DNA of 64,000 nt, from positions 62,001 to 126,000 of the forward strand of contig NZ_JARFYM010000033.1 in NCBI RefSeq assembly GCF_030272705.1, given 5' to 3'. The stretch's first letter is position 1. Every line of letters starts with the position of its first letter. Below, in pieces: positions 51,940 to 59,825 of this stretch. The position numbers were made by a program, and so were the translations under genes. The notes beneath the pieces are model-generated. The model searched no databases and was not told the DNA's origin. It saw only the letters and a list, made by a program, of their open reading frames with translations. The stretch is from Rhizobium mayense. GTDB lineage: Bacteria; Pseudomonadota; Alphaproteobacteria; Rhizobiales; Rhizobiaceae.

Positions 51940-52040
51940 AGAGCAATTCCAGGAAAAGTGCGAAGCGGTTTTCCTGGAATTGCGTAAAAACAAAGAGATA
52001 GAGCGGGAAAGCGATTCCGTGAAACGCTCAACCGCTCTAG
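51940..52040. repeat. Rhizobial intergenic repeat element (double hairpin)
   Basis: Hairpin 1: GCAATTCCAGGAAAA (51943-51957) with TTTTCCTGGAATTGC (51969-51983), perfect. Then AAACAAAGAGATAGAGCG. Hairpin 2 outer arms: TAGAGCGG (51999-52006) with CCGCTCTA (52032-52039). This AGAGCAATTCCAGGAAAA type unit is a family found in many copies in rhizobial genomes. Confidence 0.75.
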
Positions 52041-52067
52041 GGATTGCTGAACGGCGGAAGGGATCGT

Positions 52068-52658
52068 TCAGGACGGCTTGGAACCGTCCGGAGACAGGTA
52101 GCGAAGAATCGCGAACCGGGCCAGCAGAATGATGGTGACAACCAGCGACAGGAACTTTAGTCGCACGATGACCGGCAGCAGCCCCGCGAGCAGCGTCACA
52201 GTGCTATCCGACGGCGCCGCCGGTGGATAGAGGAGCAGCCCGGCAATGGTTTCGGCATAGTCCATCACGCCGTAGAAGATCGGCAGCAGGAAAATAAGCG
52301 CTATCACGGCAGCGGAGATCGGTCGGCCGAAAAAAGTGCCGCCCGGCCTGACCAGCAACAGCAGGCAGAACAACAGGCCGCCCAACGCCAGCGGAAAGAC
52401 CAGGCCCGGCCCGAGATACATGGAATGTAGGATCGCCGCCGGGTCGGGATGATCCTTGAGATAGCGCAGCATGGCGACGACGTCTTCCTGCTCGTAGCCG
52501 CCGATGCGCGCGTCCAGCATCTCCTGTCCTGCCGCAGCGTCGCGGAAAGCCGTGACGAAGCCGGCATAGATCCAGGCAAAAAGCGCCAGGGACAAGGCCG
52601 CGAGCATCGCCGTCAGGCCTTGAAGCGACCTGACGTTGCCCTGAGCGTTGCCTGCCAT
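52068..52658 (-). CDS. Hypothetical four-helix membrane protein next to guaB
   Basis: A 196-residue protein with hydrophobic segments at about residues 14-36, 85-105, 112-135 and 158-185, plus a soluble loop of about 50 residues after the first. I do not recognise a family. The start lies 3 nt past the guaB stop on the same strand, so the two are probably in one operon. Nothing in the sequence shows a function in nucleotide metabolism. Confidence 0.7.
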   Translation of the reverse strand: MAGNAQGNVRSLQGLTAMLAALSLALFAWIYAGFVTAFRDAAAGQEMLDARIGGYEQEDVVAMLRYLKDHPDPAAILHSMYLGPGLVFPLALGGLLFCLLLLVRPGGTFFGRPISAAVIALIFLLPIFYGVMDYAETIAGLLLYPPAAPSDSTVTLLAGLLPVIVRLKFLSLVVTIILLARFAILRYLSPDGSKPS

Positions 52659-52661
52659 CGA

Positions 52662-54146
52662 TCAGGCGCCGGCGCCCGGATAGTTCGGGCTTTCGCGGGT
52701 GATCGTGACATCATGGGCGTGGCTTTCGCGCAAGCCCGCGCCGGAGATGCGCACGAACGTGGCGCGCTCCTGGAATTCTTTGAGATCGGCGCCGCCGACA
52801 TAGCCCATGGCTGCCTTGAGGCCGCCGGCGAGCTGGTGCAGCACGCCTGAGACCGACCCCTTGTAGGGCACCTGGCCTTCGATGCCTTCCGGCACCAGCT
52901 TCAGCGTGTCGCGCACTTCGGCCTGGAAGTAACGATCTGCCGAGCCGCGCGCCATGGCGCCGACAGAACCCATGCCGCGATACGCCTTGAAGGAACGACC
53001 CTGGTAGAGATAGACCTCGCCCGGGCTTTCGTCCGTGCCGGCGAGGAGCGAGCCGACCATGGCGGCCGATGCGCCGGCGGCAATCGCCTTGGCGAGATCG
53101 CCGGAGAACTTGATGCCGCCGTCGGCGATGACGGGGATGTTCTGTTGCTGCGCGGCCTCGACCGCCGACATGATGGCCGCGAGCTGCGGCACGCCGACGC
53201 CGGCGACGATGCGGGTCGTGCAGATCGAACCAGGGCCGATACCAACCTTGACCGCATCGGCGCCGGCATCGATCAGCGCCCGTGTGCCGTCATAGGTGGC
53301 GACATTGCCGGCCATGATGCGAACGGAGTTGGAGAGCTTCTTGACCCGGGTAACGGCATCGAGGACACGCTGCGAATGGCCATGGGCGGTATCGACGACC
53401 AGAAGGTCGACCCCGGCATCGATCAGGCGCTCGGCACGCTCGAATCCATCGTCACCGACGCTGATGGCGGCGGCGGCGCGAAGGCGGCCCTGCGCATCCT
53501 TGGAGGCGTTCGGGTTGAGCTGCGACTTTTCGATATCCTTGACGGTGATCAGACCGATGAGGCGGGCTTCGCCATCGACGACCAGCAGCTTCTCAATGCG
53601 ATGCTTGTGCAGCAGGCGCTTGGCTTCCTGCTGCTGCACGCCGTCCGTGACCGTGACCAGATTTTCGTGGGTCATCAATTCGTGGATCTTCTGCTCCGGA
53701 TCGGAGGCAAAGCGAACGTCGCGGTTGGTGAGGATGCCGAGGAGGCGATGCGACTTCTCGACAACCGGGATGCCGGAAATGCCATGCGCTCTCATCAGGG
53801 CGAGCGCTTCGGCAAGGGTCGCGTCAGGGCCGATCGTGACCGGATTGACCACCATGCCGCTCTCGAACTTCTTGACCTGGCGTACCTCCTCGGCCTGCTG
53901 CACCGGTGTCAGGTTGCGGTGGATGACGCCCATGCCACCGGCCTGGGCCATGGCGATGGCGAGACGGCTTTCCGTCACCGTGTCCATGGCTGCCGACAGG
54001 ATCGGCAGGTTGAGTTCGATGTCCTGGGCAATGCGGGTGGCGATGTTCGTCTGGCCGGGCATGACCTCGGAGTGCCCCGGCTGCAGGAGCACGTCGTCGA
54101 ATGTGAGTGCATCCAACCCGGTTGACGTTTCAATAATGCGTGCCAT
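52662..54146 (-). CDS. guaB: IMP dehydrogenase
   Basis: Oxidises IMP to XMP, the committed step of GMP synthesis. The 494-residue protein has the catalytic TIM barrel with inserted CBS domains (about residues 95-215). The catalytic loop GIGPGSICTTRIVAGVG contains the active-site Cys and Thr, and the flap region GSADRYFQ is present. The ATG at 54146 (MARIIETSTG) is preferred because AAGGA lies 8 nt upstream; an in-frame TTG at 54152 is rejected. A membrane protein gene follows it. Confidence 0.98.
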   Translation of the reverse strand: MARIIETSTGLDALTFDDVLLQPGHSEVMPGQTNIATRIAQDIELNLPILSAAMDTVTESRLAIAMAQAGGMGVIHRNLTPVQQAEEVRQVKKFESGMVVNPVTIGPDATLAEALALMRAHGISGIPVVEKSHRLLGILTNRDVRFASDPEQKIHELMTHENLVTVTDGVQQQEAKRLLHKHRIEKLLVVDGEARLIGLITVKDIEKSQLNPNASKDAQGRLRAAAAISVGDDGFERAERLIDAGVDLLVVDTAHGHSQRVLDAVTRVKKLSNSVRIMAGNVATYDGTRALIDAGADAVKVGIGPGSICTTRIVAGVGVPQLAAIMSAVEAAQQQNIPVIADGGIKFSGDLAKAIAAGASAAMVGSLLAGTDESPGEVYLYQGRSFKAYRGMGSVGAMARGSADRYFQAEVRDTLKLVPEGIEGQVPYKGSVSGVLHQLAGGLKAAMGYVGGADLKEFQERATFVRISGAGLRESHAHDVTITRESPNYPGAGA

Positions 54147-54323
54147 GGCCAAATTCCTTCATCGGTGAAAAGCAGGAGGGCTCCGGAACGAATCGTCTAC
54201 CGGGCGATCTTGCAAGTGTTGCTTGGAAGTTGGCGAGGGCTGGTAACACGTCTATGACAGGAAGTGAATAGGGAAAACGATGGCAGGAGTTCTTGCCATC
54301 GCCCCAGGAATGACCGGCCAATC

Positions 54324-54914
54324 TCAGCGCTCTTCCGTCGAGGAAGCAATGGACCCGGCCTTCCGCTCGATCGCCTCCACTATGCGCATCGACAGCGCCG
54401 GGTCGGAAACAGCGCGCGCCATGGTTACGCCGCCGGACAAAAGCGCCAGGAGCGCAATGGCATTTTCTTCGCGCTCCTCGGCCGAATTGCCGGCCAGGCC
54501 GGAGGCCGCTTCTTCTATCACGCTTTGCAGTTCGACTTCGTAGGCAGCCTTCGTATCGGCATCGGCACGCATGACGTCGGGGGACAGACTTGGCAAGGCG
54601 CAGCTCTGGCCGAGTGCGCAGGTGCGCTTCGGCCCGAGATAGTAGCTTACGAACGCCGCGAACCAGCCCTTGCCCTTTTTAGCCCTCAGATCCGATATGC
54701 CGAGCCGCAGTTCATCCAGGCCTGCCTGAACCGCCGCGCGGAACGCTTCGCCCTTTGATTTGAAATGCCCGTAGAACGCGCCGTTCGTGACGCCTGCGGC
54801 CTTGGTCAAGGCATCGATGCCGGAACCGCCATAGCCTTCCTGACGGAAAATCTCACCCGCCGCGTTGAGGACGCGCGTGCGCGTTTCGAGCTTGTGTTCT
54901 GTGCTGTAGCGCAT
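54324..54914 (-). CDS. TetR-family regulator (divergent from the tautomerase)
   Basis: A 196-residue TetR-type repressor: TRTRVLNAAGEIFRQEGYGGSGIDALTKAAGVTNGAFYGHFKSKGEAF is the DNA-binding domain with the FYGHF signature of the NemR/YcdC-like group. The ligand domain contains two cysteines around TCALGQSCALP, which might sense electrophiles as in NemR (inference). Two copies of a 16-bp repeat lie in the gap to the divergent tautomerase gene. Confidence 0.9.
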   Translation of the reverse strand: MRYSTEHKLETRTRVLNAAGEIFRQEGYGGSGIDALTKAAGVTNGAFYGHFKSKGEAFRAAVQAGLDELRLGISDLRAKKGKGWFAAFVSYYLGPKRTCALGQSCALPSLSPDVMRADADTKAAYEVELQSVIEEAASGLAGNSAEEREENAIALLALLSGGVTMARAVSDPALSMRIVEAIERKAGSIASSTEER

Positions 54915-54952
54915 AGCAACTTTCTTTAAGAGCGATTACTCTTTATGTTTGC

Positions 54953-54992
54953 ATAGAGAGCGATCGGTGTGTATCAATAGAGAGCGATCAGT
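54953..54992. promoter_or_regulatory. Direct repeat, TetR operator candidate
   Basis: ATAGAGAGCGATCGGT (54953-54968) and ATAGAGAGCGATCAGT (54977-54992), 15 of 16 positions the same, 24 bp apart. A third, partial copy AGAGCGATTACT lies at 54929-54940. All lie in the 126-nt gap between the TetR gene and the tautomerase. Confidence 0.65.
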
Positions 54993-55040
54993 ATTTATGT
55001 AGCACTACCAACCGAATTTTCAAACGAGAGGAACCCCGCC

Positions 55041-55466
55041 ATGCCTATCACACTCACCGTACCGGAAGGTTTGCTGTCGAGCGAAGCCGAGGCCCAAACC
55101 TTCGCCGAATTGACCGATGCTCTCTTGAAAGTTTCGCAACTCTCGGGCAACGCGTTCATGACCCCGAACGTCGTCGGCACCATCAACGTTCTGCCGCAAG
55201 GACGCGTATTCTCAGGCGGAAAGCCGGCCGCAGCTGCCTTCATAGAGCTGAAACTGCCGGAGATCGCGCTCGCCACCGACGAGGCCAAACAAGCTTTTAT
55301 CGAGGCGGCGGCAGGCATAGTCGAACGCGCTTCGAATGGTCGGGTATCCCGCGCTCATATCTGGACCAACATCGTTTATGCCGCGGAAGGCTCCTGGGGT
55401 ATCGGCGGCCAGGTCTACGACAATAGCCAGCTTGTTAGCGCAATCCAACAAGCGGCTGCGCTCTAG
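55041..55466 (+). CDS. Tautomerase-family protein
   Basis: A 141-residue protein beginning MPITLTVPEG, with Pro2 available as the catalytic base after Met removal, as in 4-oxalocrotonate tautomerase. It is longer than the classic 62-residue enzyme and resembles the fused or MIF-like members, with a second half ERASNGRVSRAHIWTNIVYAAEG. AGAGGAA lies upstream. It is probably repressed by the divergent TetR gene; with that regulator's cysteine pattern, a role with electrophilic carbonyls is possible. Confidence 0.8.
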   Translation: MPITLTVPEGLLSSEAEAQTFAELTDALLKVSQLSGNAFMTPNVVGTINVLPQGRVFSGGKPAAAAFIELKLPEIALATDEAKQAFIEAAAGIVERASNGRVSRAHIWTNIVYAAEGSWGIGGQVYDNSQLVSAIQQAAAL

Positions 55467-55532
55467 AAAGCTTGCCGAGCGATATGGTCAGTTTCCACTC
55501 ATTCGTAGCCTGTGACCATTGCGAGTCTAGCC

Positions 55533-55928
55533 ATGCGACTTTCCAATTATCTGTTCTTCACGACGTGCTGCGAGCAGGCGCTTGCCTTTTACGAGATCTG
55601 CGGCCTCGGAAAAATTGTCGAAATCAAGCGCTACGGCGTGGATAGAATCCCTACACCGCCCGGATTTGTCCAAGGCCAAGTCATGCATGCGAAGTTCCAA
55701 GGCCCTGGCGTGCTCTTCTACGCTTCGGACAATGACGACGCGGAGCCGATGCGTGGGTCAGCACATTTGCTTGAGTTCGATGACCCAGAGCAGACGAAGC
55801 AGCTGTTCGCCCGCCTGGCGGCGGGCGGCGCGATATCAACACCGCTCGGCAAACAACCCTGGAGCAACCTCTACGGGAAGCTCACGGATCAGTTCGGCGT
55901 GCAATGGATGCTCAATTGCATCAATTGA
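55533..55928 (+). CDS. VOC-family protein, PhnB-like
   Basis: A 131-residue protein of the vicinal oxygen chelate fold, PhnB/3-demethylubiquinone-methyltransferase-like subgroup: MRLSNYLFFTTCCEQALAFYEICGLGKIVEIKRYG, then GQVMHAKFQGPGVLFYASD, and LGKQPWSNLYGKLTDQFGVQWMLN at the C-terminus. This layout of a WG/YGxxxDxFGxxW end is typical. The ATG at 55533 is preferred to a GTG at 55512. Function unknown. Confidence 0.8.
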   Translation: MRLSNYLFFTTCCEQALAFYEICGLGKIVEIKRYGVDRIPTPPGFVQGQVMHAKFQGPGVLFYASDNDDAEPMRGSAHLLEFDDPEQTKQLFARLAAGGAISTPLGKQPWSNLYGKLTDQFGVQWMLNCIN

Positions 55929-55964
55929 GTTCGATCTCGCTTAACGAGGTGGTACAGGCCGGCC

Positions 55965-56840
55965 TCACAAATCGAACTGGTAGGTCTTCGGCACATAGCG
56001 GAAGCCTTCCGGCTGCTTTTCCACGAAACCCACGGCCGGGAACGGCATGTGGAAGCCGAGGAAGGGGATACGATCGGTGGCGATCAGGTCGAAGACACGG
56101 CGACGCGTCTTGATGGCCTGTGCTTTGTCGGCGTCGAAGCGCACTTCCCAATCCGGGCGCCCGAGCGACAGGATATAGTGGTTGGCCGTATCGCCGGTCA
56201 TGACCAGCTGCTTGCCATCCGATTCGAGGTGGAAGACGAGGTGACCCGGCGTATGGCCGGGAGCGAGCATGGCAGTCATGCCGCTGACGATCTCGTCGCC
56301 TTCCTTGAGGAATGTCATCTTCTCTGCGAAAGGCACGACATTGGCGAGCACCGCTTTGTGACCGCCTTCCGCCGGTGTGCCTTCACGGGCCTTGTCGGTC
56401 CAGAATGCATATTCGATCTCGCCTGTGGCATAGCGCGCATTCGGGAAGGCCGGAGCGCCATCCTCCATCAATCCGCTGATATGGTCACCATGCAGATGGG
56501 TCAGAGCGACGACGGTCACCTGCTCCGGCGTGTAGCCGACAGCTTTGAGACCTTCGCGAAAACGGCCCAAACCGCGCGCGCGGCCGGCGGCACCGAAGCC
56601 GGTGTCGACCACGATCACGTCGGCGCCGGTGTCGATGATCGCGGGCGCATAACTGTTGACGAGTTTTTCGGTCGGCAGGAAGTTCTGCGCCAAGAGCTTC
56701 TGCACCGTTTCCGGCGCCTGGTTCGATCCGAAGATTTCCCAAGGGTTCTCCAGAATATTCGCACCATCCTTGACGACGGTGATGGTGCAGGACCCCAGCT
56801 TGAACTGATGGGTATCGGGCGGCGGAACAACGGCGGTCAT
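55965..56840 (-). CDS. Metallo-beta-lactamase-fold hydrolase
   Basis: A 291-residue MBL-fold protein with the zinc motif THLHGDHISG (about residues 113-122), GHTPGHLVFHLES and MTGDTANHYIL as later metal ligands. It is of the lactonase-like group without an evident signal peptide (some relatives have one). The substrate is unknown. It converges with the PhnB-like gene and is divergent from a DHA2-type pump with 346 nt between; that gap holds a 14-bp direct repeat. Confidence 0.85.
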   Translation of the reverse strand: MTAVVPPPDTHQFKLGSCTITVVKDGANILENPWEIFGSNQAPETVQKLLAQNFLPTEKLVNSYAPAIIDTGADVIVVDTGFGAAGRARGLGRFREGLKAVGYTPEQVTVVALTHLHGDHISGLMEDGAPAFPNARYATGEIEYAFWTDKAREGTPAEGGHKAVLANVVPFAEKMTFLKEGDEIVSGMTAMLAPGHTPGHLVFHLESDGKQLVMTGDTANHYILSLGRPDWEVRFDADKAQAIKTRRRVFDLIATDRIPFLGFHMPFPAVGFVEKQPEGFRYVPKTYQFDL

Positions 56841-56981
56841 TATCTCATTCTCTCCAATGCTGGCAGCGTAAGCTGCGCCTGTCGTCGTCGCCGGCAGTGG
56901 TACGCCGGAATAGGACCTTCACGGCCGAAAAATTCGCCATGACATATCCATCCAGATCCGCTAATAGACCAAACGACGTTT

Positions 56982-57012
56982 TATGCGTTTAGCATTTCTA
57001 TGCGTTTAGCAT
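56982..57012. promoter_or_regulatory. 14-bp direct repeat, operator candidate
   Basis: TATGCGTTTAGCAT at 56982-56995 and again at 56999-57012, identical, 17 bp apart, with the related TTAGCGG (opposite strand CCGCTAA) at about 56959. It is in the divergent gap between the MBL gene and the DHA2 transporter. No regulator gene is adjacent. Confidence 0.65.
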
Positions 57013-57186
57013 ATGTCAAACTTGGTATCCTATACTGGGTGGCAAGCGGCATCACGAAGACGTGATCTCCAGGAAGCCACAGGGCAGAATCGGGGATTGG
57101 CAGCGGCCGCACATAGGACTACAGAGCGGATGCCCGTCTCAGGCGGACCCCTTCCCCGAAGACACGACCCACCAAGGCATCTGCCT

Positions 57187-58623
57187 ATGAACCGCATCGT
57201 TCCCCTGATCCTTGCCGTTGCTCTTTTCATGGAGCAGATGGATTCCACCGTGATTGCGACCGCGCTGCCGGCCATCGCGACCGATCTCCATGTTGGTCCG
57301 ATCACGCTGAAACTCGCGCTGACATCCTACATGGTGTCGCTTGCGGTTTTCATTCCAATCAGCGGCTGGATGGCGGATCGCTTCGGGGCGAAGAACATCT
57401 TTCGGCTTGCCATCTGCGTATTCGTCATCGGCTCGATCATGTGCGCTTTCTCCGGTGGCCTCCTTGAATTCGTCGCCGCCCGCTTCCTGCAGGGTCTCGG
57501 CGGTTCGATGATGACGCCGGTAGGGCGCCTCGTGCTGGTGCGCACGACACAGAAAAGCGACTTGGTCTCGGCGATGGCGCTGCTTTCCATACCCGCCCTC
57601 GTCGGCCCACTCGCCGGGCCGCCGCTCGGCGGCTTCATCACCACTTACGCCTCCTGGCACTGGATCTTCCTGATCAACGTCCCCGTCGGTGTTCTCGGCG
57701 TCATCCTGTCGTCGATCTTCCTGCCGGAGGTCGAGGCGACCATGCCGCCGAAGCTCGATTTCATCGGCTTCGTGCTGACATCCGTCGCAGCGGCTGGCGT
57801 CGTGTTCGGCATGTCGGTCATAAGCCTACCGGCGCTGCCGCCATTCATCGGCATTTCGACCGTCGTCATCGGCTTCATCTGCGGCTTCCTCTATATCGGC
57901 CATGCCCGGCGCCATCCGGCGCCGATCCTTGATCTCGCGCTGCTGAAAAATCCGACCTTTCGCGCTTCCGTCACCGGCGGCACGCTGTTTCGCATCTGTA
58001 TCGGCGCGATGCCGTTCCTGACGCCGCTAATGCTGCAGCTCGGCTTCGGCCTCAATCCGTTCCAATCGGGCCTGATCACCTTTGCGGGCGCCATCGGCGC
58101 CATCAGCACCAAGTTCATCGCGCGCCGGGTCTTCACCGCCGTCGGCTTCAAGACCGCGCTGTTGTCAGCGGCAGGGATCACGACGGTGACCACGATCTGC
58201 ACAGGCCTGTTCCAACCCTGGACATCGCATCTCATCATCGTCGGCGTGCTGTTGGTCGGCGGCTTCTCGCGTTCGTTCTTCTTCACCGGCATCAATGCGC
58301 TCGCCTTTGCCGATATCAGCGACAGGCAGGCAAGTCAGGCCACGTCGATGAGCTCGGTCATGCAGCAGATCAGCCTCGCGCTCGGCGTTGCCGTCGCCGC
58401 CATGATCCTGGAAACCTCGACCTTCTTCAGCGGCACCGAGCTGCAGGTTCGCGATTTCCACATCGCCTTCTTCAGCATCTCGATCCTGACGGTGATTGCC
58501 ACCATTCCCTTCATCCGGATGGACCGCAGCGCCGGCGCCACCGTCTCCGGACACAAAGCCGGCATGAAGCGTGTGGCCGCGACACAGCCGGTGGCGCAGC
58601 CTCAGCAGCCGGTGGTGGAATAA
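57187..58623 (+). CDS. MFS transporter, DHA2-type (14 helices)
   Basis: A 478-residue MFS protein. MNRIVPLILAVALFMEQMDSTVIATALPAIA starts it, with the DHA2 motif (DSTVIATALPAIA); the loop GWMADRFGAKNIFR is the MFS motif A; QGLGGSMMTPVGRLVLVR and PLAGPPLGGFI follow. The C-terminal tail ends with a Gln/Pro-rich stretch. Likely an exporter of hydrophobic or toxic compounds. The ATG at 57187 is preferred to 57013, whose first 58 residues are not hydrophobic and overlap the operator region. It is divergent from an MBL-fold hydrolase, which may act on related compounds (inference). Confidence 0.85.
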   Translation: MNRIVPLILAVALFMEQMDSTVIATALPAIATDLHVGPITLKLALTSYMVSLAVFIPISGWMADRFGAKNIFRLAICVFVIGSIMCAFSGGLLEFVAARFLQGLGGSMMTPVGRLVLVRTTQKSDLVSAMALLSIPALVGPLAGPPLGGFITTYASWHWIFLINVPVGVLGVILSSIFLPEVEATMPPKLDFIGFVLTSVAAAGVVFGMSVISLPALPPFIGISTVVIGFICGFLYIGHARRHPAPILDLALLKNPTFRASVTGGTLFRICIGAMPFLTPLMLQLGFGLNPFQSGLITFAGAIGAISTKFIARRVFTAVGFKTALLSAAGITTVTTICTGLFQPWTSHLIIVGVLLVGGFSRSFFFTGINALAFADISDRQASQATSMSSVMQQISLALGVAVAAMILETSTFFSGTELQVRDFHIAFFSISILTVIATIPFIRMDRSAGATVSGHKAGMKRVAATQPVAQPQQPVVE

Positions 58624-58658
58624 TCTTCACCTTCTCCCCACCGGGGCGAAGCTACGTC

Positions 58659-59042
58659 CTATTCCGGCCGTTCGCAGACGGCGCTGAGCTTATTGCCGTC
58701 GGGATCGCGTACGTAAGCGGCATAGAAATTCGCATGAAAAGAGCGCAGACCGGGCCTGCCCTCATCCGTGCCGCCATGGGCAAGGGCTGCGGCGTAAAAG
58801 GCATCGACGTCGGCGCGGCGCTCAGCATGTAGAGCCACCATCGAGCCATTGCCGATTGTGGCCCTGCGCTGATCATACGGAACCACCACCCAGAACCGGC
58901 ATCGTGTGTCGCCGTCGGCGGCATAGCCGATTTCCTCATCCGATTCGCGTTGACGCCGGTAGCCGAGGACCGGCAAAACCGCATCATAGAAGGTGCGTGC
59001 ACGCGGGATATCGTTTGAGCCGAGAGTGACGTAAAGAAGCAT
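58659..59042 (-). CDS. VOC-family (glyoxalase/bleomycin resistance-like) protein
   Basis: A 127-residue single VOC domain: MLLYVTLGSNDIPRARTFYDAVLPVLGYR starts it, with HANFYAAYVRDPDGNKLSAVCE at the end, the typical VOC last strand. The start at 59042 (MLLYVTLG) is chosen over 59084. It lies 35 nt past the stop of the convergent DHA2 gene. Function unknown; likely metal-dependent. Confidence 0.8.
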   Translation of the reverse strand: MLLYVTLGSNDIPRARTFYDAVLPVLGYRRQRESDEEIGYAADGDTRCRFWVVVPYDQRRATIGNGSMVALHAERRADVDAFYAAALAHGGTDEGRPGLRSFHANFYAAYVRDPDGNKLSAVCERPE

Positions 59043-59105
59043 GGTAAGAATGCGCTGCCTGCGATGCCGACGAAACTGTATCATCTGACAAAAGCGACGG
59101 CTAAA

Positions 59106-59825
59106 TCAAGCGCTCGTTGCTTCCTCTTCCGTCTTGCGCCCCTTGAATCCCTTCGCCAGCAGGAACATCTCCACGGATTCAGCCCTGGATGCGCCTGGCT
59201 TCACATGGATGACCTGCCGGAAATTCTGCTTCAGCAGCGTCAGCAGGTCGCGTTCCGTACCGCCCTGGAAGGTCTTAGCGAGGAAATGTCCGCCTTCGCC
59301 AAGGACCTCGACAGCAAAATGCGCGGCGACCTCGCAGAGATGCATGGTTCGCAGGTGATCGGTGCGCTGATGGCCGGTCGTCGGTGCGGCCATATCCGAA
59401 ATCACCAGATCGGGCGTGCCGCCGACGGCATCGATCAGCCGCCGCGGTGCGTCCGGATCGAGAAAGTCGAGCTGCAGGATCGTGACGCCCGGAAGCGGCG
59501 CCATTTCCAGGAAGTCGATGGCCGCAACACGGATGTCCTCTTCCGTCGACCCGGTGACCTTAGCGGCGATCTGCGACCAGCTTCCCGGCGCGGCGCCAAG
59601 ATCGATGATGCGGCGGGCGCCCTTGAGGATATGGTGCTTCTCGTCAATCTCCAGCAGCTTGAAGGCGGCACGCGCACGGTAGCCCTCAAGCTGAGCGCGC
59701 TGCACATAGGGATCGTTGATATGCCGCTCCAGCCATTGCCGCGAGGAGGCCTTCAGTTTCTTTTTCTTCACCCGCTGGCCGAGCTTGCGGCCGGTGCGGT
59801 TGCCGGCGATCGTTGGCTTGGTCAT
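59106..59825 (-). CDS. rlmE: 23S rRNA 2'-O-methyltransferase (U2552)
   Basis: A 239-residue FtsJ/RrmJ-type enzyme. The SAM-binding IIDLGAAPGSWSQIAAK is at about residues 75-91, followed by DLVISDMAAPTTGH with the catalytic Asp, LAKTFQG with Lys, and SRAESVEMFL with Glu (the K-D-K-E set; the first Lys is in RAAFKLLEID). It overlaps the ppx stop by ATGA (59822-59825), so the two are translationally coupled, a common rhizobial order. Confidence 0.95.
   Translation of the reverse strand: MTKPTIAGNRTGRKLGQRVKKKKLKASSRQWLERHINDPYVQRAQLEGYRARAAFKLLEIDEKHHILKGARRIIDLGAAPGSWSQIAAKVTGSTEEDIRVAAIDFLEMAPLPGVTILQLDFLDPDAPRRLIDAVGGTPDLVISDMAAPTTGHQRTDHLRTMHLCEVAAHFAVEVLGEGGHFLAKTFQGGTERDLLTLLKQNFRQVIHVKPGASRAESVEMFLLAKGFKGRKTEEEATSA

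Noticed and set aside
57013..57186. An N-terminal extension of the DHA2 transporter from the ATG at 57013.
   Set aside because: The extra 58 residues are not hydrophobic, precede the first membrane helix, and the ATG overlaps the operator-like direct repeat; the start at 57187 fits the family.
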